64,000 bases of DNA, taken from the NCBI GenBank assembly GCA_029378245.1, contig JARKIF010000002.1:2852001-2916000 (forward strand). The letters are read 5' to 3'. Below, piece after piece: positions 23,401-34,679 of this stretch. How positions within the stretch are numbered: the first letter of the stretch is position 1; each line of letters opens with the position of its first letter. The DNA comes from Roridomyces roridus. Taxonomy: Eukaryota; Basidiomycota; Agaricomycetes; Agaricales; Mycenaceae. A model generated the notes under the pieces. It was not told the origin of the DNA and did not search any database. It saw nothing but the letters and a program-made list of their open reading frames with translations. Made by a program: the position numbers and the translations under genes.

Positions 23401-24934
23401 CGCGGGAAGAGGTTTCTTCTGTCAGGTGTGTTTTATACGTCTGCACAGCGAGAATAATCGATAGATCGTTCGTAGTATCCGACACCGACCGCATAACATT
23501 GTGATGGCACTAACGCAACAATCCCCTGCATACCTCAACGAGGAGTTCCCTATACTTGTTGAGGTTACGAATGCGGACGATCGGGAATTGCAAGTGACAG
23601 CAGATATCCTTCTCCAACCGACTGAGATTGATGGCGCTGGTATGTAATTGATCTTTCGTTTCGATCAAACATATTCACCGCATACTACTCAGAAAATTGG
23701 ATCCTGCTCGAGGAAGAACGCTCTTCAAGTCTGATCAAAGCTGTCAATCTTGGCGTCCTTCAGCCAGGAAGTAGTGCCGTCAAGACGCTACGCATTATCA
23801 GCAGCGGCGGAGCGGGGGATCGCATGATCGATGTTTCAATCCAGTCCACAGCCCTCGGGGGCCGTCAGACAGAAAACCCCGAACTTCAGGATATGACGGA
23901 AACGTTGCAAACATTGGTTGTGCCCACCTTGGACGCTTTTAAGGTCGACTTTGGGCTTTTGCATAGGCGTGCCCTGGGACCAAGAGCAGAAGTTGCTGAT
24001 TTGCGGACCTATGAGTATGACTTTTGGGACGACAGTGACGGCGGAGAGGCGGTCATTACGACGCGCGTGGAATGCACGGGCCCGTGGGGATTAGAGGTCT
24101 CGTCCGTGAAACTGCATCGCCAGGTAACCCTGCCTTGAAAGAATGCTGCTCATGACAATTTCTGATCGTTTGTTCAGGACAATGACCATGCCAAAATTCT
24201 GGAGGCGTCGATCGATACTGAGGAAGCAACGTTCTTGTCAGAATACATTGCTGGCGATGAATTCTGCGACGTTTGCCGTATCAGTATGCATCTAGGCGAC
24301 GAGCTTGATCTGGAGCAGGAGGCCATAGTGGGCCCTGGCAAATACGAGGTCACGTGGAGACGGTCAGTACAAAGTACTGCCAGTTTTTCACCACTAACGC
24401 TGATACAGAATACTCGAATCTGGTGATCGAGGACCTCTATCAACGAGCGTGTTTCCCCTGCCTCCCCTTAGGCCTCCTCTGGATGACGTCATTGCCCTGC
24501 TTGATGTCCCTCCAACAGCCAAGCTACATGTCCCAATATCACTCGTCATCACTATTCGCAATCGACATCCCTCGCGATCGGCCAATGTCACAATCCAACT
24601 CGAGCCTGATCCAGCAGACGGCTTTGTAGTCGCTGGCATGAGAAGCGGTCGCAGTCCAATACTGTTACCGCGTGCGGAACAGAAGGTTACATGGAGACTC
24701 ATACCCGTCGATTGCGGCTACATCAAGGTACCGCGAGTGAAAATTGTGGACAAGAGACGGGCCATCTCCAACGCGCAAGGCCAGCGCGAACCTAATGCGG
24801 ATGTGGAAACAGAGGGCGATGTGGTTAGGATTATTGACGTTAGACAGGGATACAGCAAAGGGCGAAGGACTGAGGATCGGGTCAGTGTAGAATCTCTAGA
24901 TGGAGGAATAGGTCCCATCTTGGTATTGCCATAA
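20416..24934 (+). CDS. TRAPPC11: TRAPP complex subunit 11 (foie gras/gryzun family)
   Basis: A long gene of about a dozen exons. The N-terminus is MNSYPAELLAQLAPVMFVAG, and a fungal Pro/Ser insertion follows. The foie gras domain is recognisable from DSSLDARLTFIRRQSGLDSR, VRYEYKMACFAEFRGEDD, RHYQDAYAMLV, ADCINIKVAKLYLY and FGDFSRGWGIGEETFEFWSW. Helical TPR-like exons follow around 22010-22640 (HPGYYYYMAAKCTEARRERF, FKKYAPANAQNQNQGRL). The C-terminal beta-rich gryzun region ends with FVVAGMRSGRSPILLPRAEQ and VTWRLIPVDCGYIKVPRVKI. TRAPPC11 is a subunit of the TRAPPIII tether that activates Rab1/Ypt1 in Golgi transport and autophagy. Conserved blocks in order make the call firm; exact splice joins were not all checked. 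Confidence 0.85.
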
Positions 24935-25300
24935 TATCATTGCTTGAAAGAGGATTTGCTTGACCTATGAGTAATTCCCGTCGACAGGGCCTATACTCTA
25001 TGCGAGTGTTACGAAGACAAAGTGCTGAATGAGGCAAGAATGAGGCCCGCAAAAGTCAGAAGATTTTATTGAGACTTCACTCTGATTCGTTTGCTAAGTA
25101 TGTATATTTACGTTACTATTATTGTATTGCGACTGTGCTAGGTATAGTAACGTATGTGGTCGGTATCGTAGGTAAGAGAAGCCCGAACGCTGGCTAAACT
25201 ACAGTATCTAGATCCCTTGAGCCCAGACGCGCTCTTGGATCCTCCCTCTCCGTGTCTTCTTCATCTTCCAAACCCCTCAAATCAGCCCGCATGTAGCTAA

Positions 25301-25899
25301 CTACCAACCCAATCCAACTCCATCGAGGACGACGTTGAAGGCGCCGTCGAGAGAGGCCGCCATGCGAACAGCGAGCCTCGGCGCAACCTGCAGAAGAAGT
25401 GTGGACCGAAGGACATCTGAGTGGAAGTGAGTGAGGAGAATGAGGTTGGTGACGACGCGACTCGCCAGTGACGACCGAACCCATGCGTCCCTCTTGCAGT
25501 CTTGAAGCCTTCTCGAGGAGTCGGGACCTCCATACCAGCGGCGAGCACTTGGACGCGGCGGGGTTTGTGTCCTGGGCGGGCGAGTTAGAAAGAGGGAAGA
25601 GGAGAAGGGATAGTGGATCGCACGAAGAAATGCCGAGGAGAGGCTTCTGCAAGAGCGAGTTAGTCAATGGCGAGGAAGAAACGCTGGGAACTCACTGAGA
25701 TGATCCACCACATCGCTAGTGCCGGAGGATGGCCCCCGCGCGCCGGTGGTGCCAGTGTGCGTTGGTGATAGATTCAGGGTGTTGGGCACACACTGGGGTC
25801 GGCGGCTGGTGTAGCTTCATCTTCTCCTGGCTGGTGCAGTCGCTGTAGGAGATGTGAGTGAATGGCGAGGTGGAAAGGGCGAGCGACGTACCTCCACTG
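25301..25899 (-). pseudogene. decayed copy of the five-exon small gene
   Basis: The counterpart of the gene at 5626-6228. The start codon is lost (CATGGGGAG in copy 1 corresponds to CAGTGGAG here). Exon 2 has a 2-nt deletion near 25793 that moves the frame to a TAG. The donor of the fourth intron is GC instead of GT. In contrast exons 3-5 keep the same frame and nearly the same protein (RLLEKASRLQEGRMGSVV, ending DGVGLGW). That is expected if decay is recent or if a different upstream start is used. Confidence 0.55.
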
Positions 25900-26358
25900 G
25901 GGGAGCAACTGGTGGTAACAAAGAAAGAGAGGTTGTGGTTCGGCCGGCTTTTATAGACGTGATCGAGTCTCCATTCCATTTTACTCGGGAACTCGCATCC
26001 GGCAGCATTTTACTCGGGAACTCGATCTAACGAGTCATATCGGCGGCGGCGGAGGCACGGAGGAGGTGCGCCAAGGCATGGTGGTCGTCCTTCGTCACAG
26101 CAGACGAAAGGAATGAGAGCGTCGGCATCTGAGCAGTCTCACATGTATCAGTGGCTGTGACCACGGCGTTTCCTTGTTTGGACTGCTTCCGACCACGCCC
26201 TTCGCGTTCATCGTCGACACCGCAGAGTCGCGCTTGCTACGTCCTCTACGTCCTCTCTGTTCGAAGGTCAACGTTCTCAAGGTTGGGTCGATCGGGCGGG
26301 TAGAAAATCACATCGGCCTGCGATAAAGGGGAATGTTAATTAAAATGGACAGGAAAGG

Positions 26359-26960
26359 TATAAAATAGAGGCGCGTAGCCTGCGATCCCCGGCCTCTCCT
26401 TCCTTCCTACCACCAACATCTATCTCAAACCACAACCCGCCAGGTGCCTCCGCCTCCGCTTGCCGCCGTCCCGTCGTGCTGATCCAAGTTTGAAGTCTGG
26501 CCGCCCTCAAGACCACGGGATACTGACCTTGTTTTGCTATTGTTGCTTTCGTATTGCTTTCACAGTGCTTTCCTATCATTCTCCCCCACACGAGAGCGCG
26601 GGTCACCGGGAGACTTGCATAGCTCGCGGCCAGAGGGATGGGGTCGCACGCATGAGCCAACGTAGCCTGGGCCCTTCGATGAAACGAGGGGTCAAGGGCG
26701 GCGCGCGAGACGTGGTACTAGACCAACCCGGCCGCCTCAGACCCCATTCCTCGTCAACCGACTGATGGTATGTCCTTCACTCTCTTTCGACGCCTCAACT
26801 GACGACGATGTAGACGCAGACCGGGGGAGCTGTGGAGGCGTGCGGTTCCTGGGGGTGGGTTCGCAACCCTCGTGCACCCTTGTCGTGGGCCCGAGGCTTG
26901 AGAGACCTTCGGGTCGGGCTTGTACTTTCTTTCTCTTCGGCGCGTAGTAGTTCGTGTATT
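26359..26960 (+). ncRNA. candidate spliced transcript, copy 2
   Basis: TATAAAATA at 26359-26367 is followed by an intron at 26768-26813 (46 nt, GTATGT, CAACTGAC branch-like, GTAG end) and an AATAAA-like signal (TGAATAAAG near 26961). The intron is 4 nt shorter than in copy 1 but its ends and branch are kept. No conserved long frame was found. Confidence 0.3.
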
Positions 26961-27132
26961 TGAATAAAGTCTTGCTCCATTCAATCGCAATGAGCATGAC
27001 AGCAGTCAAGAAGAGTCGAGGAACTCAAGAAGACCTGTGGAAGACTTATACTAGAGAGAGGATCAACGCTAACCCCATCCGCACCACCTCGGTCCTCCTT
27101 GCTTCTTCTTTCATGTCTCCCGCCGCTGATAA

Positions 27133-28299
27133 ATGACTCTGTGGATTCTCAAGACCGCGTCTACCCGAGCATTCCATACGACCACTTCATGGCAGTCCCA
27201 ATATCGCGGTCCTCACATACACGGGACTCTGCGTGAATGGGCTCTTCGCATGATTGAAAAGGATGTCAGCAAGTGGAATCGGCGCAAAATGCGTGTTCCC
27301 AGCGACGTCGTCAAGCTCATGGGTGAAGCTGACGCTATCGTCCAGTCTGTCCAACGGAGGGACGCACAGCGCAACTACACACCCAGAGGTCCCTCTCTCC
27401 GACTCGTGCAAGCTGCAGACCGGCTGCTGCAACATGGTCCTACAACGGAGGCAGATAGATGGCGTCGTTTGCGTGAAGCTCTGCGTCTATACTACCGTGC
27501 TTCCGAACGGGCCAATGGAACCATGCCCGTCATTGGCAGTCGCATCTGGGGGACTACCATGTTACTCGAGCATCGTATCCGCAAGACTTCGGAGAAACTG
27601 CACAAGGCGGAGATGCGTTCTTTCGCCAATCCACCCGTAGCCCACAACGAGGTTGGCTGGGGCCTGCATGTTAAGCAGCCCGATCCTCCAGAGGTGCTTA
27701 CTATCCAACAACCGCCCACACAGGATCAGCTTCAAATGCCAAGCAAGGCTGGTGTACAATACAAGACCGCCCCATGCCCGCCGATGCCCCGTATTCCGCC
27801 GTCAGCCGTTGAGCGTGCTCGAATGCCGCTGCTTCAAGCCTTCCCTGGCGTTGGAACAGTTGGCGGCACCCAACTGGGCGTCAACCATGCTCTTTGGAGT
27901 GCCTCTGGCTTCTTGGGTACGGATACCTCCTCAACTTCACTGTCCTCCCGGGCTATCCCTGCCCCGCATTCTCCGCCAACAACCGCCCAAGGCGGCAACT
28001 TGAAGTGGACCAAACATCGTGAGCGCAACGAGCGCCTGGCCAAGCAGTACTTTGTACGCGCCGCAGCCCCCGTTGCTCCACCTCCTTTGTCGCCTTCATT
28101 CTCTCTCTCCTCGCTCCCAACTTCGCTTTCCGAGTTACCAACGCCGATACCGACGCTTGATGACTCTGCATTGGAAGATCACCTCACGTCCGCCCCAGTT
28201 AATCCGGTACCTGAAGCACGGCAGGGTCGAAGAACTCCGTATGTTTCTCGCAAGCCGGAAATGCGCGTGATCAGGTTCCCGCAACATCATGCGCGTTAA
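27133..28299 (+). CDS. conserved hypothetical protein, probably mitochondrial
   Basis: A single-exon frame of 388 aa. The N-terminus MTLWILKTASTRAFHTTTSW is rich in Ser/Thr/Arg with no acid, as in mitochondrial presequences. Residues about 35-210 look helical and basic (LREWALRMIEKDVSKWNRRK, RWRRLREALRLYYRASERA, WGTTMLLEHRIRKTSEKLH). The second half is Pro/Ser-rich, with a basic patch KWTKHRERNERLAKQYFVRA. I do not recognise the family; a mitoribosome- or RNA-associated role would fit the composition but is only a guess. The duplicated module ends about 10 nt before the start codon. Confidence 0.6.
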   Translation: MTLWILKTASTRAFHTTTSWQSQYRGPHIHGTLREWALRMIEKDVSKWNRRKMRVPSDVVKLMGEADAIVQSVQRRDAQRNYTPRGPSLRLVQAADRLLQHGPTTEADRWRRLREALRLYYRASERANGTMPVIGSRIWGTTMLLEHRIRKTSEKLHKAEMRSFANPPVAHNEVGWGLHVKQPDPPEVLTIQQPPTQDQLQMPSKAGVQYKTAPCPPMPRIPPSAVERARMPLLQAFPGVGTVGGTQLGVNHALWSASGFLGTDTSSTSLSSRAIPAPHSPPTTAQGGNLKWTKHRERNERLAKQYFVRAAAPVAPPPLSPSFSLSSLPTSLSELPTPIPTLDDSALEDHLTSAPVNPVPEARQGRRTPYVSRKPEMRVIRFPQHHAR

Positions 28300-28527
28300 G
28301 GTGGGAGATCTCGCAGGAGATAGGTGGGCTCGTCGGGTCAGGACTTGCCGTACGAGCTTGTGCGGCCGGTGACACCCACAAGACGGTTCGACATGATTTT
28401 TATGGTGTAGAACCGGGCTGAAAAGGGTGATATGACATTCCAGTAGCGTTGTATTTCGTCTGTACTCTACCGCGGCTGTAAATTTGCTACAACTCCGGTC
28501 CGATCGGGACAAATTTTGATCTGATGG

Positions 28528-29101
28528 ATGCCTCTTCCTCCCGACTTTACCAGTCTCTACCGACTCTTCCTCCGCACCTCTGCAGCCTCTGTGCTTCACC
28601 AGCCTAGAGCGACCAGGTACCTTCGAAAACTATGGAGACCTACGTTTGAAGACGCTGCCCGAGCAACCTCTCAATTACAAAACCAATCGCACAACCGGAA
28701 TGAGCTTGAGCGATGGCTCGAGTCGTGGCATCTGCGAAGTACGTGTGCATTCTGCTGCAATTTTTTTGGTCTGAATACAACAACAACTAGTTGACAATAC
28801 CCTTGCGCTACTATTCACTTCCTCCAAGACCAAAGGAATTCCGCATCAAGTTACGCGAAACCTAGCACTCTTATTTCGCAGCGAGCAGGCCCGATTGGAC
28901 ACCCAGAGGTTCCCGCAATGGAAACCTCAATTGCCGCTTGATTCAAGTGAATATAAACCCGGGACGCCAGAGTTGCCTGAACGACGACGGCGAGAAGAAG
29001 CAGGCGCCTTGGATGCGCTTCAGGATGTAGTCAGGATGGCGGAGGGGAGGGCACAACTTACCTTTGGAAAAATTAGAGTTGGGCGTCGGTTCAGAAATTG
29101 A
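28528..29101 (+). CDS. LYR-motif-like small mitochondrial protein
   Basis: Two exons (28528-28738, 28791-29101) give 173 aa. The N-terminus MPLPPDFTSLYRLFLRTSAA contains the L-Y-R tripeptide followed by basic helical sequence (RATRYLRKLWRPTFEDAARA), the pattern of LYRM proteins. These bind acyl carrier protein and act in iron-sulfur or respiratory-complex assembly in the mitochondrial matrix. Exon 2 continues DNTLALLFTSSKTKGIPHQ and ends RMAEGRAQLTFGKIRVGRRF. The protein is longer than the classic LYRM members (about 90-120 aa). The stop is only 7 nt from the convergent stop of the next gene, so the transcripts must overlap. Confidence 0.5.
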
Positions 29102-29108
29102 ATGGAAA

Positions 29109-29911
29109 TCAAGAGTCGTCCCTTTGGCGCTTCAAGGATGATGAGTTGGAAGGTTCAGAATCCAACACCCCATCTTGGCCGTGCTTCTTGAGAATGCAGA
29201 TGGCGAATAGCGCGCGCTGCAATTTTTGGGCGTCCCACTGCATGTTGTCTGCCTCTGAGTTTAGCCGCGCGACTTCGGCGGCCATTGCACGGGCAAACTT
29301 GTTGTAGAACGCGTCGGTGTACTTGATCGGACCGAGCGTGGAGGTGAAAAATGAGGCGGCCTCGTCGCTCATGAAGGGAAGCAAGTGCGGGGGCAGGAGA
29401 GTGAGCAACGCTGGGAGGAATGAGCTTGGTATCCGCATGTGCACAACGCCTTACCAGATGCAGTGGCAGCACCCACACCTTTCATGGCGCATGCTTGCGA
29501 TACGGCAAGTAATCCGCGCTCGAGATCATCTCCCGCAGCGCGTAAGGTTGTGAGGGCAGAGGACGTCGACTTGAGGACGAGCGACTCGGGATTGGATGCA
29601 ATCAGTGCGAGGAGAGTGGGTCGCGACTTGCCTCGGGACAATTTCCACTGCATGAGCTTTTGCATGTCTCTTTTGTCGACGTTGGGCTCGGAAGACGCGA
29701 TTTTGGCAGACAAGTCGGTGAGCAGCCACGCGTCGAGGTCTGTGAGCGCGTCAGGCGTCTTGACATGCTCCTTGGAACGCAGAGCCAGGGCATATGGGTG
29801 CTGGTCTAGAGCGCGAGCGAGAGTGGCAATAGATGGAAAGTTTTGAGGCCGCTCCGGTGTCTCTGTGGATGAGCCAGTCGCATCCGTCTTGCGTTTTTTG
29901 CGAGGAGGCAT
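29109..29911 (-). CDS. conserved hypothetical protein with lysine-rich N-terminus
   Basis: Two exons (29455-29911, 29109-29410; intron 44 nt) give 252 aa. It starts MPPRKKRKTDATGSSTETPE, a probable nuclear localisation signal. The core DMQKLMQWKLSRGKSRPTLL is a block I have seen in uncharacterised eukaryotic proteins. Helices with AASFFTSTLGPIKYTDAFYN and QKLQRALFAICILKKHGQ follow. No catalytic motif is visible. The start codon is 78 nt from that of the divergent gene at 29990, so a shared promoter is likely. Function is unknown. Confidence 0.7.
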
Positions 29912-29989
29912 GTTAGGCTCGATACGGTTTAAGATCAGGAGAGGCGTGTTTGTGCTCGCTTGCCGCTCGATCGCTTTCTTCCTCCACCC

Positions 29990-30564
29990 ATGTCCATTCC
30001 ACTTCCAACGATCCCGCAAGCACTGAGAGACAGAATTGGTTCTCCAATCGTCTCACCTCAAAATCCACCCACCAAAGCAGATGTAGGCTTTGCCGAAATC
30101 TTGAATTCTCATGCCATTCAGGCGCACAGTCAGTTTCAAATGCGAAAAATGGGGCGCAGCAGTTGAACGCCGTCTAGGCAGCAAAGAAATCACCATCGAA
30201 GATGTCGGCGAAATCGCGACGTACAGGCATAGAATAATGACCGCCCATCTTGCGTTGGGGCAAAGTCTGTGCGTCGTTGTTCCCGCTGGGTGCTCCTCTG
30301 ACTAGGGACCAAGTTCCAATTGATGCCCTTCGAGAATCGCTCTCTAAAGAACTCGAACGGATACTCGGCCAGATTATACCCGTGGAACTCGAAAAGGCAC
30401 TGGCTAAAACGCTTCCTGGCCAGCTCGAGAAGGCTCTTGCCCAATCCTTTCCGACTGAGCTCGAAAAATCCGTCAACACCGAAAAACTTGCTGAAAAGCT
30501 CAAGAAGGCACTCGGCTCGGTGGAGATTCATTTTACGAAGAAGGGGGATGTTGGTGCAGGTTGA
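29990..30564 (+). CDS. small helical protein, reading frame interrupted by one extra base
   Basis: The frame begins MSIPLPTIPQALRDRIGSPI and runs through KADVGFAEILNSHAIQAHSQ. It is then broken at the A5 run 30144-30148. Removing one A gives a smooth continuation (QMRKWGAAVERRLGSKEITI and EDVGEIATYRHRIMTAHLAL). After a short intron of about 37 nt ending at 30305, the frame continues DQVPIDALRESLSKELERIL with regular amphipathic helices (VELEKALAKTLPGQLEKALA) to the stop at 30564. I do not recognise a family. The break may be a base-calling error in the homopolymer or a real mutation. The second intron is provisional. Confidence 0.5.
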
Positions 30565-30866
30565 CGCGACGCGCCTCGCTTGAAAGTGTTGATTGCGCGC
30601 AGCACGAATGTGCACTGCCGGCTCTTGGCGCGGGAACACGGGCCGCTCGGCTTTCGCTGGAGTTTTCGAACGCTTTGCGATGCAACTCCTCCTTTTACCG
30701 CCAAGTACTTAGTTATGTAGACTTGATTCATTCGGGGTCCTTTGTTTGAAGCATTCAGTTTCTGCCAAGAGGAGACCGTCAAATATTGATTGCTGCTGGT
30801 CCACAGCATTGAGAATTACTCTGCCTTGCTTTCATTGCGCAGCTCTCTAACTTTTCTCCCACCACC

Positions 30867-33800
30867 ATGTCGCGCTATCCCGAGGCAAGATTCGTCCCTC
30901 CTCGTCGTGTATGCGACCTCACCCTTTGACTGTAGGAGGCCGACGAAGCTCAGCACCACAATTACAACAACGGTTACAACCCATACACCTCGCAATTCGA
31001 GCCCCAGCAGCAGGGACATTATGCCCAGGACCCATTCGCCACCCCACAGTCTCATAACGTCGACCCTTACGCCACTCATTATGCGACCTCTCCACCCCCT
31101 GGCACCCATTTTGCACCGTCGTCCCCGCCACCCCCGATGCACTACGACCCGTATACTGGCGGCCACCATTTTGGAGCAGCTAGCCCGCCTCCGGGCAACC
31201 AGTATCCACCAGTCGATCCCCACGGAGCCATCCACAGCCCCCCTCCACAGGGCACCCATGATTATCTGGCTACTCCATTCCAACCGCCACAGCCATCCAG
31301 CACGCCCCTGAATTCCGACTATGCACGTAACGCGTATTCGCTCGCTGACGACGGGCCTGTTGAGCAAGGCGAGGATGAGCACGGAGATATGCCCCTCCTG
31401 CGTCGGGACCCGTCAACCAACTCTGGATTCAACATGCCGATGCCCGGAGATTACATGGAAGACGAGGCTGCGACGAACATTCGTTATGGGCGTATTCCAC
31501 AGCGTGTGCCGCGCCGATACAAGACGATCAAGCGCGTAGAGTGCGTCGACTTGCTTTTATTCTGTTTTATCTGGCTCAATGCAGCAGGCTCTTCCACGGC
31601 AATTTCGTCCTCGATTCACCCGTCCCGAAGAAGCTACTCGACATGTGTGCGAACCGCACCGAGCGCGAGTTCACCTACATGCGATACAGCGCCGCGACAT
31701 GTGACCCGAATGACTTCAAAGACACCGGGTTCACTCTGCGGCAGGTCCACTACGACCCACCACGACGGACAGAGCTCTTCATCGTCATGACCATGTACAA
31801 CGAAGATGAGGAGCTCTTCACGCGGACAATGCACGGTGTCATCAAGAATATTGCCCATCTCTGCAAGCGCGACCGCTCCAAGACTTGGGGAAAGGATGGC
31901 TGGAAGAAGGTCGTTGTGTGTGTCGTCTCGGATGGCCGTGGCAAAATCAACAGCAGGACCTTGAGTGTGTTGGCGACGATGGGCTGCTACCAAGAGGGTA
32001 TCGCCAAGGTATGTCGTCCGGATTGAATTTTCGCTGTCTCTCTCAATTGTCACAGAACAAAGTCAACGACCAACCTGTCACGGCCCACATCTATGAATAC
32101 ACAACACAAATCAGCGTGACTCCCAACTTGCAGATTCACGGGCCAGAAAAGGGCACAGTTCCGGTTCAGATTATCTTCTGTTTGAAGGAGAAGAATCAAA
32201 AGAAAATCAACAGTCATAGGTGGTTCTTCTCTGCGTTTGGTGAGTGGACCCGTTCGCTTTAGTTTCCCTCTCAAATTGAGCGCCCCAGGTCCCCTTTTAC
32301 AGCCCAATGTGTGCGTGCTTCTCGACGTTGGAACGCAGCCTGGTCCCACCTCCATATATCATTTGTGGAAAGCGTTCGACATCAACTCCAACGTTGGGGG
32401 CGCCTGCGGAGAGATTGTAGCTCTCAAGGGTCCGTCGAAATCGTTGAAATTCTATCACCACGCTGATTCGCTCTCCCAGGCAAATACGGGCAAAATCTTC
32501 TCAACCCATTGGTCGCGGCGCAAAACTTCGAGTACAAGATGAGTAACATCCTTGACAAGCCACTGTGAGTGCTTTTACTTTCCGAGAAAGCGAATTGGCT
32601 AAATACCTCCAGCGAATCCGTCTTTGGTTACATTACTGTGCTTCCGGGCGCTTTTAGCGCCTACCGGTATATTGCGCTGCAGAATGATGTACGTGGGGAG
32701 GGTCCGCTGCAGAAGTACTTCCTCGGCGAAAAGATGGTATGTTCTGCGACCTGAGATTTTCTCCGGTATTCACAAAATCTGCCAGCATGGTGCTGGTGCA
32801 GATATCTTCACGGCCAACATGTATCTTGCGGAAGATCGTATCCTCTGTTGGGAGCTTGTGTCCAAGCGCGGCGCCTCTTGGGTCCTACACTACGTCAAGT
32901 CGGCTTATGCTGTTACTGATGTGCCGGATCAAGTACGGCAATTCGGCATCCTTTTGTATCCTCGACTAAACTGGATCGCAGGTTCCCGAATTGATTTCTC
33001 AGCGTCGTCGTTGGCTCAATGGCTCCTTCTTCGCTGCGGTGCACAGTACAGTGCACTTCCACTACATCTACCGCTCCTCGCACAGCTTGCTCCGCAAATT
33101 CTGGATCCACGTCGAGATCTTGTACCAGTTGTTCAACTTGATCTTCGCGTGGTTTGCTTTGGCCAACTACTACATCGCATTCACGATCTTGACCACGGCA
33201 ATGGAGGACCCGACCTTTAATCTGAAGGGTATCCACATCGTCAATGTCATCCTCGAATACTTTTACCTCGGGCTGCTCATCATGTGCTTCATCCTCTCGC
33301 TGGGTAATCGACCGCAGGGCTCCAAGTGGGGGTATACCCTTGCGTTCATAGGATTTGGGGTGATCACAATATACATGACGGTCTGTTGTTTTCTCTTCTA
33401 GGATCGTGTCCACTTAACCTTGTGCTTAGACGGCTGCGTGCCTACTCGCCTTCAAGGGTATATCGGAGCTGGCCAAAGAGAAAGGATCAGGGTTGAACGT
33501 GGGGGATCTCTTCACCAACACGATCTTCAGAATATAGTGCTGTCGCTGCTCGCGACATATGGGCTGTATCTCATTGCCTCCATCATTTTCGTGCGCTCTT
33601 TCATCCCGTTCAATTCAGAGACATTAACGATGATTCAGTTTGAGCCCTGGCATATGATCACCTCGTTCGTACAATATCTCCTCATGGCGCCCTCCTATAT
33701 CGCTGTACTCAACGTCTACTGCCGTGCGTCTTCTACCTGCTTTCATCCCTCCGATCGCTTATTTCTTCTAGTTTGCAAACGTTCATGATGTCTCATGGGG

Positions 33801-34433
33801 AACCAAGGGCGACAACAAGGTCAGCACAGACCTGGGCACAGTATCGGTCGGCAAAGGCGACAAGAAGAACGAAGGTCGAGGCGATTGTACCGACGTCGGA
33901 AAACGACATCAACTCTGCATATGAGGATGCGATCCACGTTTTGAATACCAAGCCACCAAAGGCCGAGTCGAAACCTGACGCAGCGACGCAGCAGGAGGAT
34001 TACTATAGGACCTTCCGTACAAAGTGCGTTTTCAATCTGGCTCCTACTATGTTGTACTGACGGTGCCCTCTAGTGTGAGTGTTGCGAAAATGCGAACTAC
34101 CTTGACCAACCTTTTTCATTCTAGGTCTTGCTTGCATGGACTCTGTCCAACGGCCTTCTCGCGGCTGCTGTTGCGTGCGTCGACTTCCTTTTCTATCGTT
34201 GACCCAAGAGACTTAGAAGCCTGACAGAAACGCTAATGGGAAGGGTACATCGGGCGACACTGTCGCTGCTCACGAGGTATCCGGCTACATGGCCTTCCTA
34301 TTATTCTCTGTTGCGGGCCTAGCGTGTATGCCTTCCTTCTCCTTTTCTAGAACATTTTCGCTTATGGTTCACAGTTGTCCGCTTCGTGGGTTCCACGATG
34401 TATATGCTTATCCGACTTTTCGCTGGAGAGTAG
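30867..34433 (+). CDS. chitin synthase, division I (class I-III type)
   Basis: About 13 exons. The N-terminal 190 residues are disordered, Pro/Gln/His-rich. Next comes the CHSN region ([20 protein letters not shown]) and the catalytic domain: [39 protein letters not shown], then NVGGACGEI. Chitin synthase signatures are [22 protein letters not shown] and [17 protein letters not shown] with the product-binding QRRRW. Several membrane helices follow ([36 protein letters not shown]). The enzyme polymerises UDP-GlcNAc into chitin at the plasma membrane. Two oddities: the frame shifts by one at GG 33874-33875 after VGKGDKKNE, and a one-nucleotide exon (34074) is needed to keep frame between FRT and [10 protein letters not shown]. 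The last residues are MLIRLFAGE. Confidence 0.88.
34074..34074 (+). other. probable one-nucleotide exon (T) of the chitin synthase gene
   Basis: Two back-to-back 50-nt introns, 34024-34073 (GTGCGT...CTCTAG, branch ACTGAC) and 34075-34124 (GTGAGT...TTCTAG, branch TTGACC), leave a single T between them. Joining CGT-ACA-AA + T + GTC-TTG gives R-T-N-V-L and restores the frame on both sides. A direct 101-nt splice would shift it. Confidence 0.55.
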
Positions 34434-34679
34434 ATGTCTACGGGCTTTCTCGATGTCACGACTCTTGCATGATCAAGTATCTAATATTTATGTACCGGAC
34501 GAGTATCCTTATATTGATACCACTTGTTTTAATACTGACATTGCTGCTCAAGCCCTAGGTGTGTCACTTGACCGTGTGCAACTTCGGCGGATCTTCGGCC
34601 GGGGCGAAGTAAACTGGGAATTCTCTGCCTCGTTCATGTTAATCAGCCACAGAAGAGAACCTTCCTGGTTTCATTCGTC

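Larger units (their letters stand above)
25065..27122. repeat. duplicated 2-kb module, copy 2
   Basis: Second copy of the module at 5381-7435, in the same orientation. It keeps both TATA elements (here the plus-strand one is a perfect TATAAAATA at 26359-26367) and all splice sites, but carries small indels. Similarity stops just before the start codon of the plus-strand gene at 27133, so that gene may take its promoter from the module. Confidence 0.85.
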
